Shown piece after piece: positions 31,696-46,300 of a stretch of 64,000 nucleotides of DNA (the first letter of the stretch is position 1; every line of letters begins with the position of its first letter). Position numbers and translations under genes: made by a program. Source of the DNA: Vitellaria paradoxa (taxonomy: Eukaryota; Streptophyta; Magnoliopsida; Ericales; Sapotaceae); NCBI GenBank assembly GCA_019916065.1, contig CM034233.1, forward strand, positions 46,920,534 through 46,984,533, written 5' to 3'. The notes under the pieces were generated by a model. That model worked only from the letters and a program-made list of their open reading frames with translations. It searched no databases and had not been told where the DNA came from.

Positions 31696-34600
31696 ACCAA
31701 GCCTAAAAGCTAAACTATTAGCTAAAATTTGACTGCAGTAAATTGGTTTACATTCTTACCCCCCCCCCCCCAAAAAAAAAATGGTTTACACAACCAGCTA
31801 AAATTTTTCCCACGTAAAATTTTCCCTCAAGTAAATCATAGTAAAATTTTCAATGATTTTACTATTGATAATCTTATTGTATTACTTATTTTTGGGGGGG
31901 GGGGAGATCGTCTTATTGCAAGGAAAATTATTAATTTGGTGCTATTTATGTCAAAAATGTTTCAAGTCTATAATCACTGCCCCCTAATCCCTAACTGTTC
32001 TGACTATTTCTCTCTCCGAATCCCATGTTCCCCACATTGATGATAGCTTCCTAGGCTCACCGGATCTTCAGAGCCGCCAGGAGCTTCATAGTTTTCGTCT
32101 TTGAATTCTTTCTCTATGTTGTATTCATTTTTCTTCCATTATGCAGTTGAAGTTAAAAATAGGTGTTACAGCTGCTTATGAAGAATAATCAGCGGTTGTT
32201 GGAATGATGAAGTTTGAGAGAATTCAATATATTCTTGGTTTATGAATGCAGTAGAGTAATTGTGCCCCAGAAAATATCAAATTATGACCTGGGATTGTGT
32301 TGTTTTTTCTCCTGTTTTTTTCTTTTTTTTTGGGTGCAATAATCTATGTTTACAAAAATACTCATTTTATTGGGTGATTTCTATGCTCCAAAGTCTTCCT
32401 TCCCTGGTACCTGAACTAGGGACAACTGATACGCCCTTAGATCAAACACTTAATGTTTTTTAGAACTCAGATGGATGCCTGTGTCTTGAATGTGCTTCCT
32501 CTTCTGCTCTATAACCTAACTGTGCTTTAGTTGTCTTGAAGCAAAAACTAGGCAAAAATATAAACCTAAGTATGACCTAACCATATATAATTATAAATAT
32601 GTTTAGTAGTCTGGAAGAAAAAAGTTCTCTCTGTCTCTCTCTCTCTATATATATATATATTCTTTCACATTCATTTCTTTGAAGTTACGTTGTTTTGTTG
32701 CTTTGAATTTTGGTTATTTGGGTGAATTTTGTGGAATTGTGTAGTTGTGTTGAATTTGGTTCAGCAGTTATGGTTTTTGAAGCTAGGGGTTTTGTATATA
32801 TTTTCTTTTTTTGGCGAATTATTCTGTATTATTTCAAATTTGTGCCACTTGATTGAGGTTTCTTTGTATTGAATTTTCTTGGGGCTGTGTGGTTTGCCTC
32901 TTAAACATACTTACTAGTAGAATGAAATTTGAAGGATTAAGGTTCTCTGAAGGGGTTCCACAAATTAGGAGTGCTTGTCTCTCTTATCCTAGTGCTACTT
33001 GTGTGATTATTTATTTCCCTTCAACAAAAGTGATCTATATGGTAATTCTATAAATGTGTGGTTGTTGAGGGATTTTATTGTGGATGTTTTGGGTATCATT
33101 TTAAATGCCTTGAAGGAAGTTGAAAAAATAAAATAATATTATCCTAGGGCCAACAGTGCTGATGCATATTTTTGAATGCAGAAGAAACTTAAATATATCT
33201 TCAGTGATTTCTATGACCTTCATACTTCTAGCTGTTCTTATGGTAAGTTTTTGTGATTGGGTTTTAAAGCCTGACCTTATTTACTGCTAAACATTTCTTT
33301 TTGGTAAGTTATTTATTGGGAAACTTGATACTACTGCATTTCTGCAACGAGTACATGTCATGATTTGATTGTTTCTATTTCTTCTTTCGTTTTTCTTTTT
33401 CCTGTTTAAGTGGTAAAATCAATGATTTGGATGCTAGCTTAATGACGTGCTTGGTTTCTTGCATTTGTTGTCATGTGGAAATTATATTCTGGGATTAGAT
33501 AAATCAATTTAGTTTTGTTCCTAGGAGATTTACCGTTGAATCTATTTTTCTAATTAAGGGATTGACGGAAATATATATATATATATACATATATATATGT
33601 ATATATAAGAAAACGGACTTACATTTGGTATTTATTGACTTCAGATAAAAGGTATGTGTTAGGGTTCTTGGATGAACAAAGCAAAAAAAAAAAAAAAAAA
33701 AAAAAATCCAAGAAAAGAACATGGTATCAATTAGATATTAATAAGAGATGTGTTGTCCAACTATGCCTGATGTGGGAATAATGATAAGTGGACCAGTGAG
33801 TTAATAGGACGTCATTTGTTGTGAGAACTATTTGGACCACCAAACAAGTCATATGTTGTAATTTTTCTTTCTGGTAGAAGGATCAAGGGTATAGGTCATT
33901 TGTTACTGGTTGAGCCACTTGATTGGAATGAGATATGAATCCTTAGAGATCTTTTGAAACACTTACTTATAGGGGGATAGAACGGGTTCTTTCTCTTTGA
34001 ATTAGACTTCTTCCAAGTGGCATAATTGTCTACTTTTTTCTACTATTGCTATAACCTAAAAATTTTAGGATAAATAGGAATAAAATAGAGTGTCGTGGAT
34101 CATTTTGCAACATTAAAATTAAGAATGAAGATAGAGTAATGAACTTGATGGTTAAGAGAGCTAAATTTTTGCATTAATATTGGATTTAAGAAACATGTTC
34201 AAAAAATGAGAAGGTTAAGATCGGTGGTTGATGATTTGAATGTGTGGTTGAAATGAAAATATTAAGACTTTATTTTTTGTTATTAATGAAATGAAAAATA
34301 AAAAAAATACAAAATGAAAAATAAATAAAATAAATCTATAGAGTTGTGTAAACATGCAATATTTTATTTACTTTTATATAGCAACAAATTTGGGAGGAAT
34401 AAGCACACAATCTGTTTGCAGTATCTTTTCTTTTTTTTTTAATAATATAAAATGAAACACAAAACTTGTGAAAATTATAACCTAAGCGTGCTTTTGTAGT
34501 AAGAACTTTTTTATCTTGATTATGCTGATGATAGTATGACTTTCCCTGTTGTTCAGTTAAATGCTGATTCTGATGCTGAGAAACTTATTTCTAAAAAGCT

Positions 34601-36173
34601 GGTAAATTGGTTTTCAATTGCTTCCTGATTTTGAGTTGTCTCTACAGTTCAGTAGTTAGCGACAATTGAATGGTGCTTATTTTGATAAATAACTTTTGAT
34701 AGTTGACCTTTAAGGAGAAAATGGAGATAATGAAATTTTGAGCTCGGGCAGATAGAAGAGAGAGAACCTTCAAGTAATTTCCATAATTCTATGGAACTTT
34801 GCATTGTTGGTTTCTTAGTTTTGTTTCTTCTTCTTTCGCGAGAATACTCATAATTAAAATTTCAGGGACTGCTTTTAGTTAAAGATGAATCTAACGAGCC
34901 TTATCCAAACACAAATAGAGCTTCGATTGTAACTTTGTAATGTTTGGTTTAGTTAATAGATTAGTGATCTAATATTATGATTAAAATCTACGAGAGAATG
35001 TGTATGTCTTGTTGTAGGAGCCTATTTTTGCAATTACTGCCTAAACAATGAATTTGTATCATTGCATGTGCATGTTATTTTTTTATATATTTAAATTATA
35101 AGAATAATAAAAAAATTTAAATTTAAAATAATTTAAAAAATAAATATGTATCAGTATCTTTATATAATTTCTACCTTCAATTACTTTTTAGTTTCATTTA
35201 CATTTCCAAGCTACATTGATGCAATTTATCCTTTATTGCTTGTGAACATTTTGATCTTTCAACTGGGTTGATGAATCTCAATGGCTGGCTTATCTTTATT
35301 TATAACAATCTTTTGTGTTTCCTGGGTATGCATGGCACATGTTTAAGGTTTTGAATTAAGTGTACATTTTCTTTTGCTCGATTGTATTACATTCTTAAAT
35401 CTTTAGTTGTTCGTAGCTTATGATAGGATTGATTTAGTTTTGATGCTGATGTGAAGTGAAAACAATTTATTTGGTTGAGTTGTGGATGAATCCTTCTGTA
35501 AACAAAAGTTAGCAGAGCAGCTCTATCATATTTTTCAGAATGAGTTTGGTATGAGATTAAAAATTAAGAGTAAAATGTTATGCAATTGTTAACTTCATCC
35601 ATAATTTGTCATTTTTTTTACCATATTATTCACAATATTTGACTTCTTTTTATGACCAGAGTTCAATGCCTAGAAACTGGCAACATAAAGGCTAAATGGT
35701 CCCAAATCTCTTGAATTGTGATTTTATGAGAAAGCGCCCAAGGGAATGAAGCTTGTTGGTGCAAAATAGTTCTCTCTCGGTTATAGTCAACTTTTGTAGT
35801 TGTTCTACTTATTGTGGTTCTTTATTTATGTTATTGTGTCTATTTATTGTACTTATTTTTGTAAAAAAAAATGTCATTTTATGATTTTCAATGTCATTTT
35901 TTGTGGCACACGTTGTTTGTGACACATCTTGCTTGTGATGTCAACTTTCAAATTTGTTCTATGGATTCACTCTGAAGACCATTTAAGCTAAGGACTCTAC
36001 TTTTGCAGTTTCAAAAATGTGACTCAGATATTGAATTACAATTTTAATCAAACTTAAAGCAAGCTATAGCGAATAAAGCTTTATATATATTTTTGGTCTT
36101 TTATTTACAGGTGTAACGCATGTGCACTTCAACTATTAATTATAGATGCACCCAGCAAGTAGCTATTGCAGCT
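31696..36173. repeat. Large duplicated block, unit X (first copy, 4,478 bp)
   Basis: Begins accaagcctaaaagc and ends with 'attatagatgcacccagcaa...gcagct', after which the second copy starts at once. Matching landmarks include a G-run near 31894, 'gattttagccatcacc'-like promoter-type DNA at 31975-32060, the (CT)/(TA) tract near 32632-32660, and 'agcgacaattgaa(a)tgg' near 34658. A stretch of about 0.9 kb (about 33,367-34,277) has no counterpart in the second copy. Some parts look like gene leader or intron DNA, but no complete gene is present. Confidence 0.75.
34519..34605 (+). other. Candidate exon in unit X (unrecognised)
   Basis: The frame LDYADDSMTFPVVQ followed by LNADSDAEKLISKKL ends at a donor-like GTAAAT (34606). 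The matching stretch in X' (about 38084-38170) stays open and keeps the donor, though many residues differ. A possible acceptor, TTGTTCAG, precedes the second half. I do not recognise the protein. The open frame in both copies may be chance over so short a length. Confidence 0.3.
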
Positions 36174-39100
36174 ACCAAGCCTAAAAGCTAAACTATTAGC
36201 TAAAATTTGACCGCAGTAAATTGGTTTACGCAATCAACTAAAATTTTTTCCATATAAATTTTTCCCTCAAGTAAATCATAGTAAATTTTTCAATGATTTT
36301 ACTATTGATAATCTTATTGTATTACTTATTTTGGGGGGGGGGGAGAGATCATCTTATTGCAAGGAAAACTAATAATTGGGTGCTATTTATGTGAAAAAGG
36401 TTTCAAGTCTATAATCACCGCTCCCTAATCCCTAATTGTTCTGACTCAGACTCCCTCCACATCCCATTTCCCCACATTGATGACAGCTTCCTAGGCTCAC
36501 CGGATCTTCACAGTCGCCATGAGTTTCATTGTTTTCGTATTTGAATTCTTTCTCTATGCTGTTTTCGTTTTTCTTCCATTATGCAATTGAAGTTAAAAAT
36601 AGGTGTTATAGCTGCTTATGAAGAATGATCAGTGGCTGCTGGAATGATGAAGTTTGAGTGAATTAATATATTTTTGGTTTATGAATCCAGAAGAGCAATT
36701 GTGCCCCCAAAAATATCAAATTATGACCTGAAATTGTGTTGTTTTTCCCCTCCCTTTTTTTTCCTATTCCCCTCTCCATTTTTTTGGGGAGGGGGTGTTC
36801 AGTAATCTATGTTTAGAAAAATGCTCATTTTATTGGGTGATTTTTATGCTCCAAAGTCTTCCTTCCCTGGTAACTGAACTAGGGACAACTGATATGCCCT
36901 TAGATCAAACATTTTATGTTTTTCTAAAACTCAGATGGATGCCTGTGTCTTGAATGTGTTGCCTCTTTTGCTCTCTACGACCTAACTGTGCTTTAGTAGT
37001 CTTGAAGCGCAAACCATGCAAAAAACCTAACTATAACCCAACCATATATAATTATAAATGTGTTTAGTAGTCTGGAAGAAAAAAGGTCTCTCTCTGTCTC
37101 TCTCTATATATATATATATATATATTTTCTTTCGCATTCATTTCTTTGAAGTTATGTTTTGTTGCCTTGAATTTTGGTTATTTGGGTGAATTTTGTAGAA
37201 TTTTGTAGTTGTGTTGAATTTGGCTCAGCATTTATGGTTTTTGAAGGTAGGGGTTGTGTATATTTCCTTTTTTTGGCGAATTATTCTGTACTATTTTGAA
37301 TTTGTGCCACTTGATTGAGGTTTCTCTGTATTGAATTTTCTTGGGGCTGGTTTGCCTCTTAAATATACTTACTAGTAGAATGAAATTTGAAGGATTAGGG
37401 TTCTTTGAAGGGGTTCCACAAATTAGGAGTGCTTGTCTCTCTGTATCTCAGTGCTACTTGTGTGATTGTTTATTTCCCTTCAACAAAAGCGATTTATATA
37501 GTAATTCTGTAAATGTGTGGTTGTTGAGGGATTTTATTATGGATGCTTTGGGTATCATTTTAAATGCCTTGGGGAACGTTGAGAAACTAAAATAATATTA
37601 TCCTAGGGCCAACAATACTAATGCATACTATTGAATGCAGTAGAAATTTAAATATATCTTCAGTGATTTCTATGGCCTTCATATTTCTAGCTGTTCTCAT
37701 GCTAAGTTTTTGTGATTGGGTTTTAAAGCCTGACCTTCACTGCTAAACATATTTGTTTTGGAAAGTTATTTATTGGGAAATTTATACCATTGCATTTCTG
37801 CAACGAGCACATGTTATGATTTGTTATTATCGAAATAAAAAAAATAAAAAAAATATAAAACAAAAAATAATTAAAATAAATTTATAGAGTTGTGTAAACA
37901 TGCAATAGTTTATTTATTTTTATATAGCAGCAAATTTTGGAGGAATAAGCACACAATTTGATTGCAGTATCTTTTTGTTTGTTTGTTTGTTTGTTTTTTT
38001 TTTTTTTTTCATAATATAAAATGAAGTACAAAACTTGTGAAAATTATAACCTAAGTGTGCTCTAGCAGTATGAACTTTTTATCTTTGATTATGTTGATGA
38101 CGATATGATTTTTCCTATTATTCAGTTAAATGCTGATTCTGATATTGAGAAGCTTATTTTTGAAAGGCTGGTAAATTGGTTTTCAATTGCTTCCTAATTT
38201 TGAACTGTCTCTGCAATTTAGTAGTTAGCGACAATTGAAATGGTGTTTATTTTGATAAATAACTTTTGAGAATTGACCTTTAAGGAGAAAATGGAGATAA
38301 ATGAAATTTTGGGGTCGGGTAGATAGAAGAGAGAGAACCTTCACGTAATTTCCATAATTCTATGTAACTCCATTGTTGGTTTCTTACTTTTGTTTCTTCT
38401 TCTTTCGTGAGAATACTCATAATTAAAGTTTTTGGAACTGCTTTTAGTTAAGATGAATCTAACGACGCTTATCCAAACACAAATAGAGCTTCGATTATAA
38501 CTTTGTAATGTTTGATTTAGTTAACATATTAGTGATCCAGTATTAGGGTTAAAATCTACGAGGGAATGTGCATGTATTGTTGTAGGAGCCTACTTTTAAG
38601 GTGCTTCTATTCTACCTGTAATTATTGCCTAAACAATGAATTTGTATCATTGCATATGTATTACACGTGTATGTTATTTTTTTATATATTTAAATTAAAG
38701 GAATAATAAAAAAATTTAAATTTAAAATAATTTAAAAAATAAATATGTATCAATATCTTTATATTATTTCTACCGTCAATTACTTTTTAGTTTCATTTAT
38801 ATCTCCAAGCTACATTGATGCAATTCATCCATTATTGCTTGTGAACACTTTGATCTTTCAACTGGGTTGGGGAATCTCAATGATTGGCTTATCTTTATTT
38901 ATAACAATTTTTTGTGTTCCCTGGGTATGCATGTCGCATGTTTAAGGTTTTAAATTAAGTGTACCTTTTCTTTTGCTCTGTTGTATTACATTCTTATTTT
39001 TTTAGTTGTTCATAACTTATGATAAGATTGATTGAATTTTGATATTGGGATGTAAAGTGAAGACAATTTATTTGGTTGAGTTGTGGATGAAAAGTTGGTA

Positions 39101-39825
39101 GAGCAGCTCTATTATATTTTTCAGAGTGAGTTTAGCATGGGATTAAAAATTAATAGAGTAAGATGTTATAAATGCAATTGTTAGCTTCATCCATAATCCG
39201 TAATTTGTCATATTTTTTTACCATATTGTTCATAATATTTGACTTTTTTTTTTTTTTTTATAACTAGAGTTCAATGCCTAGAAACTGGCAACATAAAGGC
39301 TAAATTGTCCCAAATCTCTTGGATTGTGATTTTATGAGAAAGAAGAGCCCAAGGGAATGAAGCTTGGTGCAAAATAGTTCTCTCTCTTGGATATAGTCAA
39401 CTTTTGTAATTGCTCTACCTATTGTGATTCTTTATTTATGTTATTGTGTGTAGTTATTATACTTATTTTTGTAAAAAAAAAAAAAAAAAAGTCATTTTAT
39501 GTTTTTCAATGTCATTTTTTATGGCACACCTTGCTTGTGACACATTTTTCTTGTGATGTCAACTTTCAAATTTGTTCTATAGATTCATGTTATATCACTT
39601 TGAAGACCATTTACACTAAGAATTCTGCTTTTGCAATTTTAAAAATGTGACTCAAATATTGAATTACAGTTTTAATCAAACTTAAAACAAATTATAACGG
39701 ATAAAGTTTTATATATATTTTTGGTCTAAATAAAATTACATATTTAAATTCACTTGCACGTGGAACGTACGTGCACTTCAACTAGTAATTATAGATGCAC
39801 CCAGCAACTGGCTATTGCAGCTACC
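36174..39825. repeat. Large duplicated block, unit X' (second copy, 3,652 bp)
   Basis: Follows unit X head-to-tail, with roughly 85-90% identity by eye in aligned parts. It lacks the extra 0.9-kb segment. It has its own expansions: the (TA)n near 37107-37123, a (GTTT)n/T-run at about 37977-38010, and the C/T/G-rich insertion near 36750-36795. The end region (39725-39825) also serves as the leader of unit Y. Confidence 0.75.
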
Positions 39826-42528
39826 TAGCGACAAAAAAAAAAAAAAAAAAAAAAAAAGGTTTTTTATTTTTATTTTTTTCTTGAAAGATGCTTGGTAGTA
39901 AAATTAATCCCAGTATGCATTTTCATTTAAAAAAAATAAAAAATACATCGGCGCCCAGTTTGCATTTAGCCCAAACGGGTCAACCTATGTGGAGAAAGAT
40001 GCATGCCAAAAGCCAAATCACACGTAGCTTATACAAAACTCCTCACCATTGGTACTTATCTGCTACAAGGATTAGCATGGTCCCAACTAAGCTTTTGCAT
40101 TATTTCGTGCATTTGGATCCCTTCCCAACCCTTCTCGTACTCTCAATGTGTCAATAAGCAATTTTCTGTTGCGTGGATTAGCTTATCTGTCTCAGTTCTA
40201 TCAAATGTCCACCCAAGCCCAATTTTATATTTATACAGTATATATAAGAATTTTGTGCTATGTTGTTCTTGAGTCTGAAATTTAGGTAAATGCTGTACGT
40301 AAAGTTATCAAAACATATAGATAACATTAAGTTTAAGAGTTTAAATTTAAATGTATAACTTATAAGAGTTTGAAATATATCAAATCACTTGATAAAAAAA
40401 ACTAATTAATTAAATATAATGTATAGCAAGATAGTTGTCACGATAAAAAAATATACATGTACATTAAGCAACACTCGTGTAATTCATGTTGGAAATATAG
40501 TCTATCATAGTCTTTCCCTATTAATTGTTTTCCACACTACTTGTTTAGTTGATCTATTTATGTACTGTCTTTTAATCGGTCAACTACTTTAGGTCAGTTT
40601 GTTTGCTTATATCTAATATTTGTTTTAACACATATGATCAAAAATTTGAAGCTTAATGTGGTACTTCTAAAAGATTTAGGTATGCTGACTTATTGAGGAG
40701 GAAGGTTGTGGGTTCTTTCCCTTTCATTTTTATGTTGAGTTACAAGCAAAATCATTGATTGCCTTTTGCCTCATTGTTAGTTGGCCTATTACAATTTATT
40801 ATACAAAAATAAAAAGAAATGCCATAGCCCACTATATTAGGAATGGAAATAATATTGTTCATTTACATTATTTTTTGGCGAGGGCTCGCCCTGTTTTAAT
40901 AGATAACTTTGTTAGCACATGTATAGTTTTGATGTCTATCTCTTGATCTGTTTCTCAGAAAAGTTATAATATTCTTTTTACTAACATTGATATGTATTAT
41001 TATCAATCTTACTAATTCTTCCCTAGTTTTTGTGAGAAATGGCCTGAAAATATTCTGATGTTATGTGTGTGATTTGGAGATGTGAAACAACTGCATTTTC
41101 TAATTTTATGTATGCCAGAGAATATATGGAAAACAAATTAGTATGCTATTGAATTGATTTCTCATATTTGTGAACCTCTACAAACATTGATGAGTTTTTT
41201 AAAGGCTTTTGGCTTCCTAGACATACGTAGTAGTAGTTCATCTCTCAAATAATCTTAAAATTATGGGTGTTAGTATCAAGCATCAGAAGTTCAAGTTTAC
41301 AATTTTTCTTTTAACACTTGCATATACAATTTTTTTCCTGCATACTTCTCAATGAAGTATGTCCCAATTGCCTGGTGTTGGAACTAGGAACATAGATGTT
41401 ATCAAGTTGTTTTTGATCTTTCCCGGGGTTCTTGATTTTTGTCCACGATGGTATGAAAGGAAGGATTTGCATTGTATATCAACTATGGGTTACCTAACAC
41501 AATGTAAAGAGGAAATTAAGACAGGACTCCTAGGACTAGTCAGAAAATACAATATCAATCTTGTGTGCTTACATAGTGCCTCTTGGTTTACCATTGAAGC
41601 GTGCTGATCAAAATTTTAAAAACAAAGGTTGAATGGGGTTACAAACCTATGATTTTGTTTGGAAGTGACTGTACTATGGGCTAGTGGGTCAATATGGAGG
41701 TGAATGTTTATGTCAATATATTGCAACACAAGGTTGGAAAATTTAGCTGGGCCACATGTAAAAAGTTATTGACTTAGACAATTTTAAATAGAGGAAGCCT
41801 CCGATCTTTTCATTTACAAGCACAATTGATGGGGAAAAAAAGAAGATATCATTTTGTAAAATAACCCAATCCTTTCAAAAAGAGGTAGAAGGATCTTTAT
41901 GAAAATAGATTTTATATTTGAGAAAAAAAGATAGAGAGCGTGGTCCTTTTTTTTCATAAACAAATAAAGTTTCTATTAAGAAAAAGGCATCAAACCATCT
42001 TGAGCGATAAGAAATAATCCCCCCCCCTCCAAAATTTGTGGGATAAGTTCTTAACCTAGAGTACCCCACCTTTTTTAAGGACTTGTTTTGTTATTTTCAA
42101 AAATATGTACTACCAAATGATGAGTTAAATCTCACAATTCCTTGGCGCACTAATAATGTATGAAACAGTGATCAATGGACTCCACTTTGAATCACTTATT
42201 CTCCGATATGCATGGGAACAAAAATTATGAGAAAGTTTTACATTTAAAACAATAGGTTGGTAGAGCTCATTGACCTAAATGGTGAGCAATTTTTGCATAC
42301 TCAGGAAAATATATTATTAAACTGATTCGGTACCAGAGTTTTGATTGGCATCACTACATTTCTAACACCTTTTCTTCTCCTCATCATTATTGATGATATT
42401 GACATGGCAGAAATTATGCTTTATCTTGAACAATGCAAAACCACGGGATCCAATGATAATTTGAACTTATTATGTTGCTATGGTGATTCAAAAAGCCAGT
42501 AATATGGAGACGCTCTCCCTGCTATTTA

Positions 42529-42567
<39 letters not shown>

Positions 42568-42996
42568 TTGGAAATTGCTCATTTTTCCAAAAGTTGATCG
42601 TAACAAATTGTCTTTTGACCTATAACTACTATACGATCTTATTCTAAGATTGAAAGCCTTTTCGGGTTTGAAGAGGAAGATGTCTGAGGACTTTTGAAGA
42701 CAATTTGGAATCCTCAAACAAGGTAGCTAACTTTGATCTCCTATTGTCTTTTAAGAGGAGGCATGCTAACAAACTAGAAAACTGTGAGGAGAATCCACCT
42801 AGGATTGCACCAAATGGTTGCATGGAAACTGTGAAATTGAAACACAATGACCAGTTGGGTTGCTTGAAGTCTCCTTTTGCCCTCGAAGGTTGTCCATCCA
42901 AGAGTTTTACAGGGCTTCTCTCTGGTCGCTCTTGTTTACCTCCCCCACAAGAATATAAGATATCCTATACATCATAGATCTCCCTCCATATAAGAC
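39725..42996. repeat. Large duplicated block, unit Y (first copy)
   Basis: Starts at 'tctaaataaaattacatatt' and ends 'tccatataagac'. It matches 43315-46635 nearly throughout, including a long A-run near 39833-39859, 'gatgcatgcca(a/g)aagcc' near 39999, 'tttggcgaggcttggc'-like sequence near 40875, and a (TTA)n tract at 42527-42568. Short frames near 41359-41607 and 42705-42977 have shadows in Y', but stops differ and no family was recognised. Confidence 0.75.
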
Positions 42997-43290
42997 TGTT
43001 GGAGTAGAGTAAATTCAGACCACGCGGCACCATGTCGATCACTCTACATAGAACACGTGGCATTTTGCCGAGCGTGGGTTTGGAGTGGTGGGAGTTGGTC
43101 CAATACTTGCACATTCACTAAGTACAGATCCCGCAATTTTATAAATGCGTCCCTAACTATAAATGTTTAATAGTATTAAATGAACTAAATTTATTGACTA
43201 AAAGTTAACCAAGTTTGTTTGTCTTATTGTAAGTAACAGACAGATGTAATAAGTGAATAGTTCTAGAGCTGTATTTCGACTATGCAGCCA
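42997..43290 (+). repeat. Truncated LTR related to the Tat elements
   Basis: Starts TGTTGGAGTAG exactly where units Y and Y' stop matching. It carries ACACGTGGCATTTTGCCGAG (43053-43072), a match to the ACACGTGGCAT...GCCGA block of the young LTR. Later words ('taatagtattaaatgaac', 'gtaagtaacagacagatgtaat') resemble the middle of the older LTR. It breaks off near 43290 with no PBS or internal region, so it is a fragment of a third family member. Confidence 0.6.
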
Positions 43291-43314
43291 AAATTACATA
43301 TTTAAATTTACAGT

Positions 43315-46300
43315 TCTAAATAAAATTACATATTTAAATTTACTTGCACGTGCAACACATGAGCATTTCAGCTAGTAAGTATAGATGGACCCAGCAACTA
43401 GTTATTGCAGCTGCCTAGCAACAAAAAAAACCCCCCCAAAAAAAATAGTTTTTTAGTTTTTATTTTTTGAAAGATCCTTGGCAGTAGAATTACTCCCGGT
43501 CTACATTTTCATTTAAAGAAATAAAAAATACATACACCCCCAGTATGCATTTAGCCCAAATGGATCAACCTATGCCGAGAGAGATGCATGCCAGAAGCCA
43601 AATCACACGTAGTGCATACAAAAACTCCTCACCATTGGTACTTAGCAGCTACAATGATCTCTTCATACCACTCAGCAGCATGGTCCCAACTAAGCTCTAG
43701 CATCATTCCGTGCCTCTGGATCCCCTCCCAACCCTTCTTGTACTCTCAATATGTCAATAAGCAATTCCTCATTGCGTGGATTAGCTTATTTGTCTCAGCT
43801 CTATCAAATGTCCACCCAAGCCCAATTTTATATTTATACAGTATATAAAGAATTTTGTGCTATGTTGTTCTTAACCCTAAAATTTAGGTTAATGCTGTAT
43901 GTAAACTTATCAAAACATATTGATAACATTAAGTTTAAGAGTTTAAATTTGAATTAACAACTTCCAAGAGTTTGAAATATATCAAATCACTTGAAAAAAA
44001 AACTAATTAATTAAATATAATATATAGTAATAAGACAATTGTCACGATAACAAAAATATACCTGTACATTAAGCAGCACTCATTTAGTTTATGTTGGAGA
44101 CGTAGTCTATCACAGTCTTCCCAATTAATTGTTTCCCGCACTCTTTGTTTAGTTCATCTATTTATGTATTGTCTTTTAATCGCTAAACTACTTTAGTTCA
44201 GTTTGTCTGTTTTTATCTAATATTTGTTATGGGAAGAATTTAATCAACACACATGCTCCTAAATTTGAAACTTAATGTGGTACTTCTAAAAGATTTAGGT
44301 ATGCTGACTTATTTGTGGATTCTTTCCCTTTTGTTTTTATTTTGAGTTACAAGAAAAATCATTGATTGCCTTTTGCCTCATTGTTAGTTGGCCTATTACA
44401 ATTTATTATGCAAAAATAGAAAGAAATGCCATAGCCCACTATATTAGGAATGGAAATAATATTGTTTGTTTATTTACATTTTCTTTTGGCGAGGCTTGGC
44501 ATGTTCTAAAAGATGACTTTGTTGAGCACATGTATAGGTTTGATGCCTATTCCTTGATCTCTTTTTCGGAAAAGTTATAATATTTCTTTTACTAATAATG
44601 ATACATAGTATTATCAATATTACTAATTCTTCCCTAGTTTCTGTGAGAAATGGCCTGATAATATTCTGACATTATGTGTGTGATTTGGAGATGTGAAAAA
44701 AAAACTGCATTTTCTAATTTTATGTATAACAGAGAATATATGGAAAATAAATTAGTATGCTGAATTGATTTCCCATATTTTGTGAACTACAAACATTGAT
44801 GAGTTTTTTTAAAGGCTTTTGTCTTCATAGACATACATAATAGTAGTTCATCTCTCAAGTAGTCTCAAAATTATGGGCGTTAGTATCAAGCATCAGAAGT
44901 TCAAGTTCACAATTTTTCTTTTAACACTTGCGTATACAATTTTTTTCCTGCATACTTCTCAATGAACTATGTCCCAACTGCTTGGTGTTGGAACTAGGAA
45001 CATAGATGTTATCCAGTTGTTTTTTTATCTTTCTCGGGGTTCTCGATTTTTGTCCACGATGGTATCAAAGGAAGGATTTATATTTTATATCAACTATGGG
45101 CCACCTAACACAGTGTAAAGAGGAAGTTAAGGCATGAATCCTAGGACTAGTTAGAAACTACAATAACAATCTTGTGCGCTTACATAGTGCCTCTTGGTTT
45201 ACCATTGAAGCATGCTGATCAAAATTTTAAAAACAAAGGTTGAATGGGGTTACAAAGCTATGATTTTGTTTGGATGTGGTTATACTATGGGCTAGTGGGT
45301 TAATATGGAGAAGAATGTTTATGTCAACATGTTGCAACACGAGGTTAGAAACTTTAGCTGGGCCACATGTAAAAAGTTATTGATTTAGACAATTTTAAAT
45401 ATAGGAAGGCTCTAATCTTTTCATTTACAAGTACAATTGACGGGGAAAAAAAGAAGATACTATTTTGTAAAACAATCCAACCCATCCAAAAAGAGGTAGA
45501 AGGATCTTTATGAAAATAGATTTTATATTTGGGGGAAAAAAAAGATAGAGAGTTTGGCCTTTGTTTTCATAATAAATAAAGTTTCTATTAAGAAAAAGGC
45601 ATCAAACCATCTTAACCGATGAGGAATAATCCCCCCTCTCCCCAAAAAAAAAAAAAAATTTGTTGCATAAGTTCTTAACCTAGAGCACCCCACCTTCTTT
45701 CTTAGGACTTGTTTTATTGTTTTGAAAAATATTTACTACCAAAGGATGAGTTAAATCTCACAATTCCTTAGCGTACTAATAATGCATGAAATAGTGATCA
45801 ATGGACCCCCCTTTGAATTGTTTATTCTCTAATATGTATAGGAACAAAAATTATGAGAAAGTTTTACGTTTAAAACAATTGGTTGGCAGGGCTCACTGAC
45901 CTAAATGCTGAGCAATTTTTGCATACTCAGGAAAATATATTATTAAACTGATTCGGTACCAGAATTTTGATTGGCATCACTACATTTCTAACACCTTTTC
46001 TTCTCCTCATCATTATTTTTAGTTTTTTAATATCTATTATTGATGATATTGACATGGCAGAAATTATGCTTTATCTTGTACAATGCAGAACCATGGGATC
46101 CAATGATAATCTGAACCTATTATGTTGCTGTGGTGATTCAAAAGGCTAGCAATTTGGAGACGCTCTCCTTTGTATTTAGTTATTACTACTACTATTATTA
46201 TTATTTTGGAAAATGCTTATTTTTCCAAAAGTTGACTGTAACAATTTATCTTTTAACCTATAACTACTATATGATCTTATTGTAGCATTGAAAACCTTTC

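Noticed and set aside
33560..33606. TA-rich inverted repeat as a structured RNA or terminator
   Set aside because: A simple (TA)n microsatellite, which is self-complementary by nature.
42644..42977. 85-90-codon frames on both strands in unit Y (also in Y')
   Set aside because: Partly kept in the duplicate, but the plus-strand frame has a stop in Y' and the minus-strand frame is shortened. No family was recognised. They are probably open by chance in young duplicates.
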